Assembly (NCBI RefSeq): GCF_001423245.1
Contig: NZ_LMOH01000025.1
Span: forward strand, 1,329-65,328
DNA from: Aureimonas sp. Leaf324
GTDB taxonomy: Bacteria; Pseudomonadota; Alphaproteobacteria; Rhizobiales; Rhizobiaceae
Direction of reading: 5' to 3'
DNA: 64,000 nucleotides
Shown: positions 33,184 to 42,361 of the stretch, piece by piece
Layout: each line of letters begins with the position of its first letter
How positions within the stretch are numbered: position 1 is the stretch's first letter
Program-made: the position numbers and the translations under genes
The notes under the pieces: generated by a model
Told to the model about the DNA's origin: nothing
Database searches by the model: none
Seen by the model: only the letters and a program-made list of their open reading frames with translations

Positions 33184-34368
33184 ATGACGGCCGCGTCGAC
33201 GCGCCTCGCCCGTGTCGCGGTGCCGCCGATCGCGCAGGCGGGGCGCTGGGCCGCGCTCTACGACGGCGCCCACGGGCCGCTCGTCGACTGCAGCCAGGCG
33301 GTTCCGAACCGGCCGCCGCCGCCCGAACTCGCCGCGCGCCTCGCCGAGGCCGCGGGGGCGCCCGCGCAGGCCCGCTACGGCGACATTCTCGGCGATCCCG
33401 CCCTTCGCCGGGCCTATGCGGCGCATGTCTCGGAACGCTACGGAACCCCGATCGACCCCTCGCAAGTCGCCATCACCAGCGGCTGCAACCAGGCCTTCTT
33501 CGCCACCATGGTCGCGCTGGCGGGCGCGGGCGACGCGGTGATCCTGCCGACGCCCTGGTACTTCAACCACCAGATGACGCTGGAGATGCTCGGCATCGAG
33601 CCGCGTCCGCTGCCGCTCGACGCCGCCGCGGGCTTCCTGCCTGATCCGGACGCGCTCGAGGCGATGATCGACGCGCGCACGCGCGCCGTCGTCCTCGTCT
33701 CGCCCAACAATCCGACCGGCGCCGTCTATCCGGATGCGCTGCTCGCCCGCATCCTCGAGATCGCGGCCCGCTCCGGCGTGACGCTCGTTCTCGACGAGAC
33801 CTATCGCGACTTCCTGGACGACGAGGCGCGCCCGCACACGCTGTTCGCGGCGCTGGAGGCCGAGGATCATCTCGTCGCGCTCTATTCCTTCTCCAAGAGC
33901 TACGCGATCCCCGGCCACCGCGTCGGCGCACTGATCGCGGGCGCTGCCCTGATGGCCGACATCGAGAAGGTGATCGACTGCATCCAGATCTGCGCCCCGC
34001 GCCCGGCGCAGGCAGCGCTCCCCTGGGCGATCGAGGCGCTCGGCGACTATCGCCGCGCCAGCGCCGCGACTATTGCCGAGAGGGCCGCCGCCTTCCGCGA
34101 GGCGTTCGCAGGTCTTGCCGGCTGGCGCATCCGGCAGATCGGCGCCTACTTCGCCTTCGTCGAACACCCGTTCGCGGGCAGGCCCTCGGCCGTCGTCGCC
34201 GAGCGCCTCGCGCGCGAGTTCGGCATCGTCACCCTGCCCGGCTCGTTCTTCGGGCCCGGCCAAGACCGGTTCCTGCGCATCGCCTTCGCCAATGTCGAGG
34301 CGCCGTCGATCGCCGAGATCGCCCGCCGCCTCGCCCTCGTTCCCGACGCACTGGACGCCCCCGCATGA
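33184..34368 (+). CDS. Class I/II aminotransferase
   Basis: About 394 residues, pyridoxal-phosphate fold type I. It has Y-G-D-I-L-G-D-P near residue 65, the substrate-arm region P-T-P-W-Y-F-N-H near 122, S-P-N-N-P-T-G-A at 173-180, and the cofactor lysine K238 in Y-S-F-S-K-S-Y. ATGs at 33175 and 33184 are both close to the first conserved block and neither has a good ribosome-binding site. It is first in an operon with a ureohydrolase and a polyamine-type importer, so transamination of arginine or another guanidino amino acid is plausible. The substrate is not proven. Confidence 0.85.
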   Translation: MTAASTRLARVAVPPIAQAGRWAALYDGAHGPLVDCSQAVPNRPPPPELAARLAEAAGAPAQARYGDILGDPALRRAYAAHVSERYGTPIDPSQVAITSGCNQAFFATMVALAGAGDAVILPTPWYFNHQMTLEMLGIEPRPLPLDAAAGFLPDPDALEAMIDARTRAVVLVSPNNPTGAVYPDALLARILEIAARSGVTLVLDETYRDFLDDEARPHTLFAALEAEDHLVALYSFSKSYAIPGHRVGALIAGAALMADIEKVIDCIQICAPRPAQAALPWAIEALGDYRRASAATIAERAAAFREAFAGLAGWRIRQIGAYFAFVEHPFAGRPSAVVAERLAREFGIVTLPGSFFGPGQDRFLRIAFANVEAPSIAEIARRLALVPDALDAPA

Positions 34369-35417
34369 CCCTCGATCTCGAAGCCCTGCGCGCCCGCTTC
34401 GGCGGCGACAACGAACGCCGCATCTACGACGAGGGCTTCGCCCGCGTCGCCTCGAAGCTCTTCGATCCGAAGGGCACGCGCGTCGCCCCGTTCGCCGGCG
34501 TGCCGACGCTGCTCGACGCGCCGCACCGGCCGACCGACTGGTCGGCGCCGGACTTTTCCGGCCTCGACGTCGCGCTTCTCGGCGTGCCGATGGATCTCGG
34601 CGTCACCAACCGCAACGGCTGCCGCTTCGGGCCGCGGGCGCTGCGCACCATCGAGCGCGTCGGGCCCTACAACCACGTCCTGAAGACGATGCCGACGCTG
34701 GACCTTGCCGTCGCCGACATCGGCGACGTGCCCTTCCGCTCGCGCTTCGACCTCGCCACCTCGCACGAGGACATCGAGGCGACGCTGGCCAAGATCGCGG
34801 GCGCCGGCGTCATCCCGCTCTCGGTCGGCGGCGACCATTCGATCTCGCTGCCGATCCTTCGCGCGCTCGGGCGGGAGCGGCCCGTCGCGATGATCCACAT
34901 CGACGCCCACTGCGACACGAGCGGCCCCTTCGACGGCTGCAAGTTCCACCACGGCGGGCCGTTCCGCCAGGCGGTGCTCGACGGCGTGCTCGATCCCACG
35001 CGCACCATTCAGATCGGCATCCGCGGCTCGTCCGACTACCTCTGGGAGTTCTCGACCGAGTCCGGCATGACCGTGATCCACGCCGAGGAGATCACGGAGC
35101 TCGGCATTCCCCGAATCGTCGAGATGGCGAAGCGGACGGTCGGCGACGCGCCGGTGTATCTCTCCTTCGACATCGACAGCCTCGACCCGGCCTTCGCGCC
35201 CGGCACCGGCACGCCCGAGATCGGCGGCCTGTCGACGCGCGAAGCGCAGAGCCTCCTGCGCGGGCTCGCCGGCATCCGCCTCGTCGGCGGCGACCTCGTC
35301 GAGGTCGCGCCGCAATACGACGCCACCACCAACACCGCCCATGCCGGCGCCCAGATGCTGTTCGAGATCCTGAGCCTCGTGCCCTTCTCGCCCGGCCGCG
35401 CCGGCGTCCCATCCTGA
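34365..35417 (+). CDS. Ureohydrolase (agmatinase / guanidinobutyrase family)
   Basis: 350 residues, longer than E. coli agmatinase owing to an N-terminal extension of about 60 residues. All manganese-site motifs are present: G-G-D-H-S at 155-159, D-A-H-C-D at 180-184 and S-F-D-I-D-S-L-D-P at 267-275. The enzyme should hydrolyse a guanidino compound to urea and an amine. The 4-nt ATGA overlap with the aminotransferase couples the two. Guanidinobutyrase or a guanidino-acid hydrolase fits the context better than arginase, but this is inference. Confidence 0.88.
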   Translation: MTLDLEALRARFGGDNERRIYDEGFARVASKLFDPKGTRVAPFAGVPTLLDAPHRPTDWSAPDFSGLDVALLGVPMDLGVTNRNGCRFGPRALRTIERVGPYNHVLKTMPTLDLAVADIGDVPFRSRFDLATSHEDIEATLAKIAGAGVIPLSVGGDHSISLPILRALGRERPVAMIHIDAHCDTSGPFDGCKFHHGGPFRQAVLDGVLDPTRTIQIGIRGSSDYLWEFSTESGMTVIHAEEITELGIPRIVEMAKRTVGDAPVYLSFDIDSLDPAFAPGTGTPEIGGLSTREAQSLLRGLAGIRLVGGDLVEVAPQYDATTNTAHAGAQMLFEILSLVPFSPGRAGVPS

Positions 35418-35443
35418 CGATCCACCGAACGGAGACACGCGAC

Positions 35444-36529
35444 ATGACGACTTCCATCGCCCATCCGACCCGCCGCACGGTGCTTCTGGGCGCGGCCGCC
35501 GGCGCCGCGACGCTGGCCATGCCCGGCATCCTGCGCGCGCAGGACCGCTCGCTGAAGGTCGGCGTCTACGGCGGCTACTTCAAGGATTCCTTCGACGAGA
35601 ACGTCTTCCCCGCCTTCACGAAGGCGACGGGCATCGCGGTGGAGGGCATCGCCGAGCCGACGGGCGAGGCTTGGCTCGTGCAGCTGGAGCAGGCGGCGCG
35701 CGCCAACATCGCGCCGGCCGACGTGTCGATGATCAGCCAGGTCGCCATGCGCAAGGGCCTGTCGACCGAGCTCTGGGCGCCGCTCGACCTCGCGCGCATC
35801 AAGAACGCCAAGGACATCCTGCCGCCGTTCCTCGTGAAGTACCCGGACGAGCGGGTGGCCGGCGTCGGCGCCGTCGCGTGGTACATCAACCTCGTCACCA
35901 ATACCGAGGCCTACCCGACCGCACCCGACAGTTGGGCCGCCTTCTGGGATCCGGCGAACGAGGGCAAGCTCGGCCTTCTCGCCCTCGTCTCGAACTCGTT
36001 CCTCCTCGAGGTGACGGCCAAGACCTTCTTCGGCGGCACTGAGGTGCTCGACACCGAGGAGGGCATCCTCAAGGTGATGGACAAGCTGGCCGAGGTGAAG
36101 CCGAACGTGCAGCTCTGGTATCGCGACGAGGCGCAGTTCGAGGCGGCACTGAAGTCGGGCGAGATCCCGATGGGCCAGTACTACCACGACGTGACGGGCC
36201 TTGCGGCCTCCAAGGGCGCGCCGGTCCGCTCCACCTTCCCGAAGGAAGGCGGCATCTCGGATTCGGGCTGCTGGGCCGTCAGCAAGGCCTCGACGAAGCT
36301 CGACATCGCGCACGAGTTCATCGACTACATGACCCAGCCCGCGACGCAGGCGCTGCTCGCCCGCAAGGTCGGCACCGCGCCGGTGATCCAGCGCTCGCTC
36401 CTCGACCTGACGGACGCCGAGTTCGCGGCCGTCTCCTCCACCTCCGAGCCGATCGTGCCGCGCTACGACCTCTACGTGTCGAAGGCCGACTGGCTGAACC
36501 AGAAGTGGACCGAGCTGATCGTCGGCTGA
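35444..36529 (+). CDS. Polyamine-type ABC importer, periplasmic binding protein (Tat signal)
   Basis: 361 residues. The N terminus T-R-R-T-V-L-L-G-A-A with twin arginines at 10-11, a hydrophobic stretch and an A-Q-D cleavage region indicates Tat export. The mature part resembles PotD/PotF-type family 1 binding proteins: S-L-K-V-G-V-Y-G-G-Y-F, F-T-K-A-T-G-I-A-V, and P-D-S-W-A-A-F-W-D-P in the middle. GGAG lies before the ATG at 35444. The ligand is probably a cationic amine or guanidino compound, judging from the ureohydrolase upstream. Confidence 0.85.
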   Translation: MTTSIAHPTRRTVLLGAAAGAATLAMPGILRAQDRSLKVGVYGGYFKDSFDENVFPAFTKATGIAVEGIAEPTGEAWLVQLEQAARANIAPADVSMISQVAMRKGLSTELWAPLDLARIKNAKDILPPFLVKYPDERVAGVGAVAWYINLVTNTEAYPTAPDSWAAFWDPANEGKLGLLALVSNSFLLEVTAKTFFGGTEVLDTEEGILKVMDKLAEVKPNVQLWYRDEAQFEAALKSGEIPMGQYYHDVTGLAASKGAPVRSTFPKEGGISDSGCWAVSKASTKLDIAHEFIDYMTQPATQALLARKVGTAPVIQRSLLDLTDAEFAAVSSTSEPIVPRYDLYVSKADWLNQKWTELIVG

Positions 36530-36575
36530 GCGCGCCCGGCGCCCGCCTCACCCCGTCTCAGGAGTTTTCCAGCCC

Positions 36576-37613
36576 ATGACCGCACTCGTGCTCTCCGGCG
36601 TGACGAAGCGCTACGGCGCGGCGACCGCCGTGGACGCCGTCGACCTCACGATCCCGGAGGGCACGTTCGTGTGTCTTCTGGGGCCGTCGGGCTGCGGCAA
36701 GACCACGCTGATGCGCATGATCGCCGGGCTGGAGACGCCGACCGCCGGCGACATCCGCTTCGGATCAGAGACGATCACCCATGTCCCGGTCCACAAGCGG
36801 GGCTTCGGCATGGTGTTCCAGTCGCTGGCGCTGTTCCCGCACCTGACGGTGGGCGACAACATCGCCTATCCCTTGCGCCTTCGGGGGACAAGCCGCGGCG
36901 CGGCGGAAGCGCGCGTGCGCGAACTTCTCGACCTCGTGCGCCTGCCCGGCGTCGAGGGCCGGGCGATCACGCAGCTTTCGGGCGGCCAGCGCCAGCGCGT
37001 GGCGATCGCCCGCGCGCTCGCCGTCGCGCCGCGCCTCTTCCTCCTCGACGAGCCGCTGTCGGCGCTCGACGCCAAGCTGCGCGAGGCCATGCAGGTGGAA
37101 CTGCGCCTCCTGCAGGAGCGGCTCGGCATCACCACGATCGTCGTCACCCACGACCAGCGCGAGGCGATGACCATGGCCGATCAGGTCGTCGTCATGCAGA
37201 ACGGCCGGGTGCTGCAGATGGACCGGCCGATCGAGGTCTATCGTCGACCGGCAACGCCGTTCGTCGCGGACTTTCTCGGCCAGACCAACCTCCTGGAAGC
37301 GCGCCGCGAGGCCGGCGGCGCGCGCCTTGCGTCGGGCGCCCTCCTGCCGGGTCTCGCCCTGCCGGGCGAGGCCGCGCTCGTGTCGGTGCGACCCGAGGAC
37401 GTCGTCCTACTGCCCGAGGGCGACGGGCCGATCGCAGCCCGGGTCGAGTTCGTGCGCGACATGGGCTCGGCGGTCGAGATCTACCTGCGCTCGGGCGACC
37501 AGCGCATCATCGCGCACCGCGAGGCCGGCGCCGACGTGCCGCCCGCCGGCACGCCCGTATCGCTGACGCTGAAGCCCGGCACTGCGACCGTCTTTCCCGC
37601 CGGGGCCGCATGA
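36576..37613 (+). CDS. Polyamine-type ABC importer ATPase (PotA/PotG family)
   Basis: 345 residues. Walker A G-P-S-G-C-G-K-T-T is at 36-44, the signature L-S-G-G-Q-R-Q-R-V near 130, and L-F-L-L-D-E-P-L-S-A-L-D follows. Residues about 240-345 form the regulatory TOBE-type domain of this family. It overlaps the first permease gene by 4 nt (ATGA). Confidence 0.9.
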   Translation: MTALVLSGVTKRYGAATAVDAVDLTIPEGTFVCLLGPSGCGKTTLMRMIAGLETPTAGDIRFGSETITHVPVHKRGFGMVFQSLALFPHLTVGDNIAYPLRLRGTSRGAAEARVRELLDLVRLPGVEGRAITQLSGGQRQRVAIARALAVAPRLFLLDEPLSALDAKLREAMQVELRLLQERLGITTIVVTHDQREAMTMADQVVVMQNGRVLQMDRPIEVYRRPATPFVADFLGQTNLLEARREAGGARLASGALLPGLALPGEAALVSVRPEDVVLLPEGDGPIAARVEFVRDMGSAVEIYLRSGDQRIIAHREAGADVPPAGTPVSLTLKPGTATVFPAGAA

Positions 37614-38470
37614 GCGCGGCCACGTCCCGCCCCGCCGGCGGTCAGGGCGCCCTCGTCTTTCCCGGCCTGATGCTCGGCGCCTTCTTCGTCGTGCCGTTCG
37701 GCCTGATGATCGCCGTCTCGTTCTTCCAGCGCGTCCAGGGCGGATTCTACGAGCCGGTTCTGACCTCGGCCAACTACGCGCGCTTCCTGTCGCTGTTCTT
37801 CGGCGAGATCCTCCTCTTTTCGCTCGGCCTGTCGGCGCTGGTGGCGCTGATCTGCCTCGTGGTCGGCGCGCCCTTCACCTATCTCCTGTCGCGCCTGCCC
37901 CGGCGCTCGCAGGTGCCCTGGCTGGTGGCGCTGCTCGCCGTCCTGTCCCTCTCCGAGGTGATCATCGGCTTTTCCTGGTCGACGCTCCTGTCGCGCACGG
38001 CCGGCCTCTCCAACCTCCTCGTCGCGATCGGCCTGATGAAGACGCCCGCTGCCTTCACGCCGAGCTTTGCGGCCGTCCTTCTCGGCATGTCCTACCAGGC
38101 GCTGCCCTACTGCGTGCTGGTGCTCTACCCATCCTTCTCGCGCCTCGACCCCTCTCTCGGGGAAGCCGCCGAAACGCTCGGCGCCTCGCCGGTGCGCGCC
38201 TTCCTCACCGTGATCCTGCCGGCGCTGCGCGGGGCGCTGGCCGCGACCTTCGTCGTCGTCTTCGTGTTCGCGCTCGGCTCCTACCTCCTGCCGCAGCTTC
38301 TCGGCCGGCCGCAGCACTGGACGCTGTCCGTCCTCATCACCGATCAGGCGATCTACCAGTCCAACATGCCGTTCGCCGCGGCGATGGCGGTGTTCCTGGT
38401 GCTGGCCAGCATCCTCCTCGTGTCGCTGACGGCGCTGTTCGGCGCGCGCCGAGTCGGGAGCGCGACATGA
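37610..38470 (+). CDS. Polyamine-type ABC importer permease 1 (PotB/PotH-like)
   Basis: 286 residues, six predicted membrane helices. The cytoplasmic coupling loop E-A-A-E-T-L-G-A-S-P-V-R-A-F near residue 185 is the EAA motif. The ATGA overlap with the ATPase sets the start, and another 4-nt overlap leads into the second permease. Confidence 0.88.
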   Translation: MSAATSRPAGGQGALVFPGLMLGAFFVVPFGLMIAVSFFQRVQGGFYEPVLTSANYARFLSLFFGEILLFSLGLSALVALICLVVGAPFTYLLSRLPRRSQVPWLVALLAVLSLSEVIIGFSWSTLLSRTAGLSNLLVAIGLMKTPAAFTPSFAAVLLGMSYQALPYCVLVLYPSFSRLDPSLGEAAETLGASPVRAFLTVILPALRGALAATFVVVFVFALGSYLLPQLLGRPQHWTLSVLITDQAIYQSNMPFAAAMAVFLVLASILLVSLTALFGARRVGSAT

Positions 38471-39249
38471 GCCGCCTGTTCCTGGCGCTGGTCGCCCTCT
38501 TCCTCGCCGCACCCGTCGCGATCATCGCGGGCGTGTCGGTCAACGCGCAGCAAAGCCTCGTCTTTCCGCCGAAAGGCCTGTCGCTGCGCTGGTATCAGGC
38601 GATCTTCACCGACCCGGACTGGCGCGGCGCGCTGTTCACGTCCGTTTCCATCGCGGTGCTGGCGGCGGCGCTCGCCGTCCTCATCGCCCTGCCGATCGCC
38701 TACGCCCTGTGGCGGCGAGCGACGCTGCCCGGCCGCATCGTGCAGCTTCTGGGCGTCTCGCCCTTCGTGCTGCCACCGGTGATCACCGCGCTCGGCGCAC
38801 TCGCTTTCTGGTCCACCGTCGGCTTCTACGGCTCGTCCTTCACCGTCGTCGTCAGCCACGCGATCTTCTTCACCAGCCTGCCGCTCGTGACGCTGACGCT
38901 CGGCTTCTCCTCGATCGACCGCGAGATCGTCGAGGCCGCGCGGACCATGGGCGCCAGCGAGGCGGCGGTGCGGCGGACGATCGTCCTGCCGATGATCCGG
39001 CCCTATCTCGTGTCGGGCTTCGCCTTCGCCTTCGTGCTTTCGCTCAACGAATACATCATCGCCTACATGACGGTCGGCTTCACGATGGAAACCGTGCCGA
39101 TCAAGATCTTCAACGCCCTTCGCTACGGCTACACGCCGGTCATGGCGTCGATCTCGGTGCTGTTCGTGGCGCTCGCCGCGCTCGTCTTCGGCCTCGTCGC
39201 GCGGTTCGGCGACCTGCCGAAGCTTCTCGGCGCCTGGGAGCGCCGCTGA
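38467..39249 (+). CDS. Polyamine-type ABC importer permease 2 (PotC/PotI-like)
   Basis: 260 residues, six predicted membrane helices. The EAA loop E-A-A-R-T-M-G-A-S-E-A-A-V-R-R-T is near residue 157, and S-L-N-E-Y-I-I-A-Y-M-T lies in the following helix region as in PotC. Its TGA overlaps the ATG of the nitrilase gene by 1 nt. Confidence 0.88.
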   Translation: MSRLFLALVALFLAAPVAIIAGVSVNAQQSLVFPPKGLSLRWYQAIFTDPDWRGALFTSVSIAVLAAALAVLIALPIAYALWRRATLPGRIVQLLGVSPFVLPPVITALGALAFWSTVGFYGSSFTVVVSHAIFFTSLPLVTLTLGFSSIDREIVEAARTMGASEAAVRRTIVLPMIRPYLVSGFAFAFVLSLNEYIIAYMTVGFTMETVPIKIFNALRYGYTPVMASISVLFVALAALVFGLVARFGDLPKLLGAWERR

Positions 39250-40034
39250 TGCGCCTTGCCCTCTTCCAGCTCGATGCGGCGGCGGCCCGCGGCGGCGCCG
39301 ACGGCCTCCTCGGGATCGACCGGTGCCTCGCCAAGGCGCGCGAGGCCGGCGCAGATCTCGCCCACTTGCCCGAACTCGCCCTGCCCGGCTACGGCGCGGG
39401 CGAGCAGGCGCTGCGTGCGGAGGCCGAGCGGGCGACGGAGACGATCGCGCATCTTCAGGCACGGGTTGAGGAGAGCCGCGTCGCGCTGGCGCTCGGGCTC
39501 CCCGTCGCGGACGGGCCCACGGTGCGCAACGCCGCGGTGTTCCTGCGGCCCGGCGAGACGCCGGTCGTCTATGCCAAGCGCTTCCTCTACGGGGACTACG
39601 AGCGCAGCGCCTTTTCGCCCGGCACGGCCATATCCCCGGTCGTCGCCTTCGCGGGCTTTCGGGTCGGGCTCCTCGTCTGCTTCGACGTCGAGTTTCCCGA
39701 GACCGTGCGGGCACTGGCCCAAGCCGGCGCGGACCTCGTCCTGGTGCCGACGGCGCTGCCGGCGGGCGACGGCGCGCGCTTCATCGCCCGCAGCCTCGTG
39801 CCGACGCGGGCCTTCGAGAACAGCGTGTTCGTGTCCTATGCCGACTGGTGCGGCCAAGACGGAGCGTTCGCCTATCAGGGCCTGTCGATGATCGCCGGGC
39901 CGGACGGCGCGGCGCTGGCGCAGGGCAGCGAGGCGCAAGCCGCGATGCTCGTCGCCGACCTCGACCCCGCCGCCTTCGCGGGGCCGCGAGCCGCCAACAA
40001 CTATCTCGGCGAACTCGCCGACGCCACGCCGTAG
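39249..40034 (+). CDS. Carbon-nitrogen hydrolase (nitrilase superfamily amidase)
   Basis: 261 residues with the complete catalytic set: Glu42 in L-P-E-L-A-L-P-G-Y, Lys110 in Y-A-K-R-F-L-Y-G-D-Y-E and Cys144 in L-V-C-F-D-V-E-F-P-E. The family includes N-carbamoylputrescine amidase, omega-amidase and 5-aminopentanamidase; the length suits an aliphatic amidase rather than a true nitrilase. As the last gene of the amine/guanidino operon it may hydrolyse a pathway amide. Its last 34 bp overlap the converging amidohydrolase gene. Confidence 0.88.
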   Translation: MRLALFQLDAAAARGGADGLLGIDRCLAKAREAGADLAHLPELALPGYGAGEQALRAEAERATETIAHLQARVEESRVALALGLPVADGPTVRNAAVFLRPGETPVVYAKRFLYGDYERSAFSPGTAISPVVAFAGFRVGLLVCFDVEFPETVRALAQAGADLVLVPTALPAGDGARFIARSLVPTRAFENSVFVSYADWCGQDGAFAYQGLSMIAGPDGAALAQGSEAQAAMLVADLDPAAFAGPRAANNYLGELADATP

Positions 40035-40870
40035 AAGCGCGCGGCGTTGCCGCCAAAAATCTTGCCCATGTCCTCCGGCCCGAAGTGGTGGCCGAGCAGG
40101 GCGCGCGCCGCGTGGGCGACCTCGCCGTATTCGGCGGCGAGCGTCGCAACCGGCCAGTCCGAGCCGAACAGGAGCCGGTCCGCGCCGAAGCACGCGGCGA
40201 CGTGGTCGACGTAAGGGGCGAGATCGTCCAGCGCCCAGTCGGCCTTCGCCTCCGTCACCATGCCGGACACCTTGCACGAGACGTTCGGGAAGGCGGCGAT
40301 ACGGGCGATGTCGGCGCGCCAGGGATCGAGATCGCCGGCCGCGATCGGTGGCTTCGACAAATGGTCGACGACGGCCCGGAGGCCCGGCACCGCCGCCAGC
40401 GCCTCGGCCACATGGGGCAGATGCTTCGGAAAGGTCAGGATATCGAAGGCAAGGCCGCTGTCGGCGACGCGGCGGAGATTGTCGAGGACGCGCGGGCGCA
40501 GGATGAAGGCGTCGTCGTCGAGCCCCTGCAGCATCGGCCGCAGCCCGACGAATTTCGGCTGCGCGCGGTAGTGCGCAAGACGCTCGGCAAAGCCGTCCGC
40601 ATCCATGTCGAGCCAGCCGACGACGCCGGCCACGAAGGGCGTCGCGGCGGCCACCTCGAGGAGAAAGTCGGTTTCGGCCTCCGTCTCGGCCGCCTGGACG
40701 AGGATCGTCCGGTCGATGCCGGCGCGGCGCAGGAGCGGCGCGAGATCCTCCGGCATGAAGTCGCGCAGGAGCGGCTTCACGTGCTCGCCCATCCAGCCGT
40801 AGTCGCCGCGCTCGACGCGCCAGAAATGCTGGTGACTGTCGATCGTCGCCGGCTGGTGGTTAGATGTCAT
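40001..40870 (-). CDS. Amidohydrolase-2 family lactonase-like protein (fuconolactonase/rhamnonolactonase type)
   Basis: 289 residues. It opens I-D-S-H-Q-H-F-W near residues 10-17, then has G-W-L-D-M-D, F-V-G-L-R, V-V-D-H-L-S-K-P-P near 167 and L-F-G-S-D-W-P-V near 240, which is the fuconolactonase/LigI-type pattern. The family hydrolyses sugar-acid lactones. It overlaps fucU by 4 nt. A lactonase next to a fucose-type mutarotase suggests an oxidative route for a deoxy or related sugar. Confidence 0.85.
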   Translation of the reverse strand: MTSNHQPATIDSHQHFWRVERGDYGWMGEHVKPLLRDFMPEDLAPLLRRAGIDRTILVQAAETEAETDFLLEVAAATPFVAGVVGWLDMDADGFAERLAHYRAQPKFVGLRPMLQGLDDDAFILRPRVLDNLRRVADSGLAFDILTFPKHLPHVAEALAAVPGLRAVVDHLSKPPIAAGDLDPWRADIARIAAFPNVSCKVSGMVTEAKADWALDDLAPYVDHVAACFGADRLLFGSDWPVATLAAEYGEVAHAARALLGHHFGPEDMGKIFGGNAARFYGVASASSPR

Positions 40871-41289
40871 GGACGCAGCACTCCCTTGCGAAGCAGGACA
40901 TTACCATACAGCCGCCGCTCGCCGCTGGCGATCACGGCATAGGCGCGGCGCGTGCGCTCGACGAACTCGGAAGGATCGATCTCGGCGATCGTGATCCTGC
41001 GCCCCTCCGCCCTGTCGGCGCTCGCCTGGAAGGCGTCGTACATCGGCCGCGTCTCGTCCGGCGCCTTCATCACCGCCATCGGGTCCTCGACGAAATCATC
41101 GAGCGGAAAGACCGAGAGGATCGCGTCGACCAGCGCGGTCGCGGTGGTGCCCGGCAGGTCGACCAGACGCTGCGCGACGTTGGCCGCCCCGAAATTGGCG
41201 TCGGCAATGACGATCTCGTTGCCGTGGCCCATGTCGTCGAGGATCGCGAGGAGTTGGCCGTTGAGAAGCGGGTCGATGGTCTTCAGCAT
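40867..41289 (-). CDS. fucU: RbsD/FucU-family sugar mutarotase
   Basis: 140 residues. The N terminus M-L-K-T-I-D-P-L-L-N-G and the catalytic-site region D-D-M-G-H-G-N-E-I-V-I-A-D-A-N-F at 18-33 are diagnostic. The later Y-D-A-F-Q and E-R-R-L-Y-G-N-V blocks favour FucU over RbsD. It equilibrates sugar anomers after import. It lies between the lactonase and the ABC importer genes, so fucose or a related sugar is a candidate substrate. Confidence 0.87.
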   Translation of the reverse strand: MLKTIDPLLNGQLLAILDDMGHGNEIVIADANFGAANVAQRLVDLPGTTATALVDAILSVFPLDDFVEDPMAVMKAPDETRPMYDAFQASADRAEGRRITIAEIDPSEFVERTRRAYAVIASGERRLYGNVLLRKGVLRP

Positions 41290-41365
41290 GGATGTCTTCC
41301 GAAATGCGGTGGGTGAGGATCCGGCGCCCGTGCGGCCGCCGATCGAAGGTTGACGGCGCCCCGCG

Positions 41366-42361
41366 TCAGAGATGCGCGCGGGTCCGGCGGCGGGTCCAGA
41401 CGACGAGAGCGACGCCGGCGATCAGGAGCGCGGCGCGCACGATCTGGCGCTGCGAGTCGGTCCAGCCGAGAAGCGCCGCGCCGGACAGGAGGACGGCGAG
41501 CAGCACGACGCCGACCAGGGTGCCGATCACGTTCGGCTTGCCCATCTTCAGCGCCATGCCGCCGAGCAGCACCGCCGTCAGCCCGTCGATGAAGTAGGAC
41601 GTGCCGATGTAAGGCTGGCCGGACGAGAGGTCGGCGGCGAGAAGAGCGCCCGCCACGGCCGACAGCGTCCCCGACAGGACGTAGAGCATCATCAGGATGC
41701 GGCTGGCGCGCACGCCCGCTTCCACCACGGCCCGGCGGTTCTGCTCCATCGCATAGATGTAGTGGCCGAAGGTCGTGCGGTCCTGCAGCACCCAGGCCAC
41801 GGCATAGAGCGCGGCGACGACGATCGCGATCACCGGCACGATGCCGAGATCGGCGTCGACGATCGGCCCGACGAAGCCGGTCGTTGCCATCGGGATCGAG
41901 GTGCCCTTGCCGATCGCCGCCGCGACGGAGCCGGCGAGGCCCCCGGTCGCGATGGTGATGACGAGCGCGGGCAGGCCCATGCCGGCGACGAGAAGCCCGT
42001 TGAGAAGGCCGACCGCGACGCCCGCACTGAGCGCCGCCAGAACCGCCACCGGCCAGCCGAAACCGGCCGAGACGAGCCCGGCGATGATCATGGTGGAGAG
42101 CGCGGCGACCGACATGAAGCTGACGTCGATCTCGCCGGCGGCGATGATCCAGGTCAGGCCGAGGAACATCACGGCCGAGATCGAGGCCGAGCGCAGGATG
42201 TCGGTGACGTTGCCGGCGCTCGCAAAGCTCGGCCGGAGCCAGGAGAAGACGACGACGAGGATCGCCAGGAGAAAGAACAGGCCGAAGCGCACCACGAAGC
42301 GTCTGACGTCGAAGCCGGCGGCCGGCACGGGGCGGGAGGCGGTGGGCATGACGGCGCTCAT
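41366..42361 (-). CDS. Sugar ABC importer permease (RbsC family), second of a pair
   Basis: 331 residues with about nine or ten membrane segments. It has W-I-I-A-A-G-E-I-D-V-S-F-M-S near residue 70 and the A-M-E-Q-N-R-R-A-V-V-E-A-G coupling loop near residue 205. The ATGA overlap (42358-42361) with the other permease sets the start. The E-I-D-V-S-F form differs from the usual D-L-S-V-G. Confidence 0.85.
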   Translation of the reverse strand: MSAVMPTASRPVPAAGFDVRRFVVRFGLFFLLAILVVVFSWLRPSFASAGNVTDILRSASISAVMFLGLTWIIAAGEIDVSFMSVAALSTMIIAGLVSAGFGWPVAVLAALSAGVAVGLLNGLLVAGMGLPALVITIATGGLAGSVAAAIGKGTSIPMATTGFVGPIVDADLGIVPVIAIVVAALYAVAWVLQDRTTFGHYIYAMEQNRRAVVEAGVRASRILMMLYVLSGTLSAVAGALLAADLSSGQPYIGTSYFIDGLTAVLLGGMALKMGKPNVIGTLVGVVLLAVLLSGAALLGWTDSQRQIVRAALLIAGVALVVWTRRRTRAHL

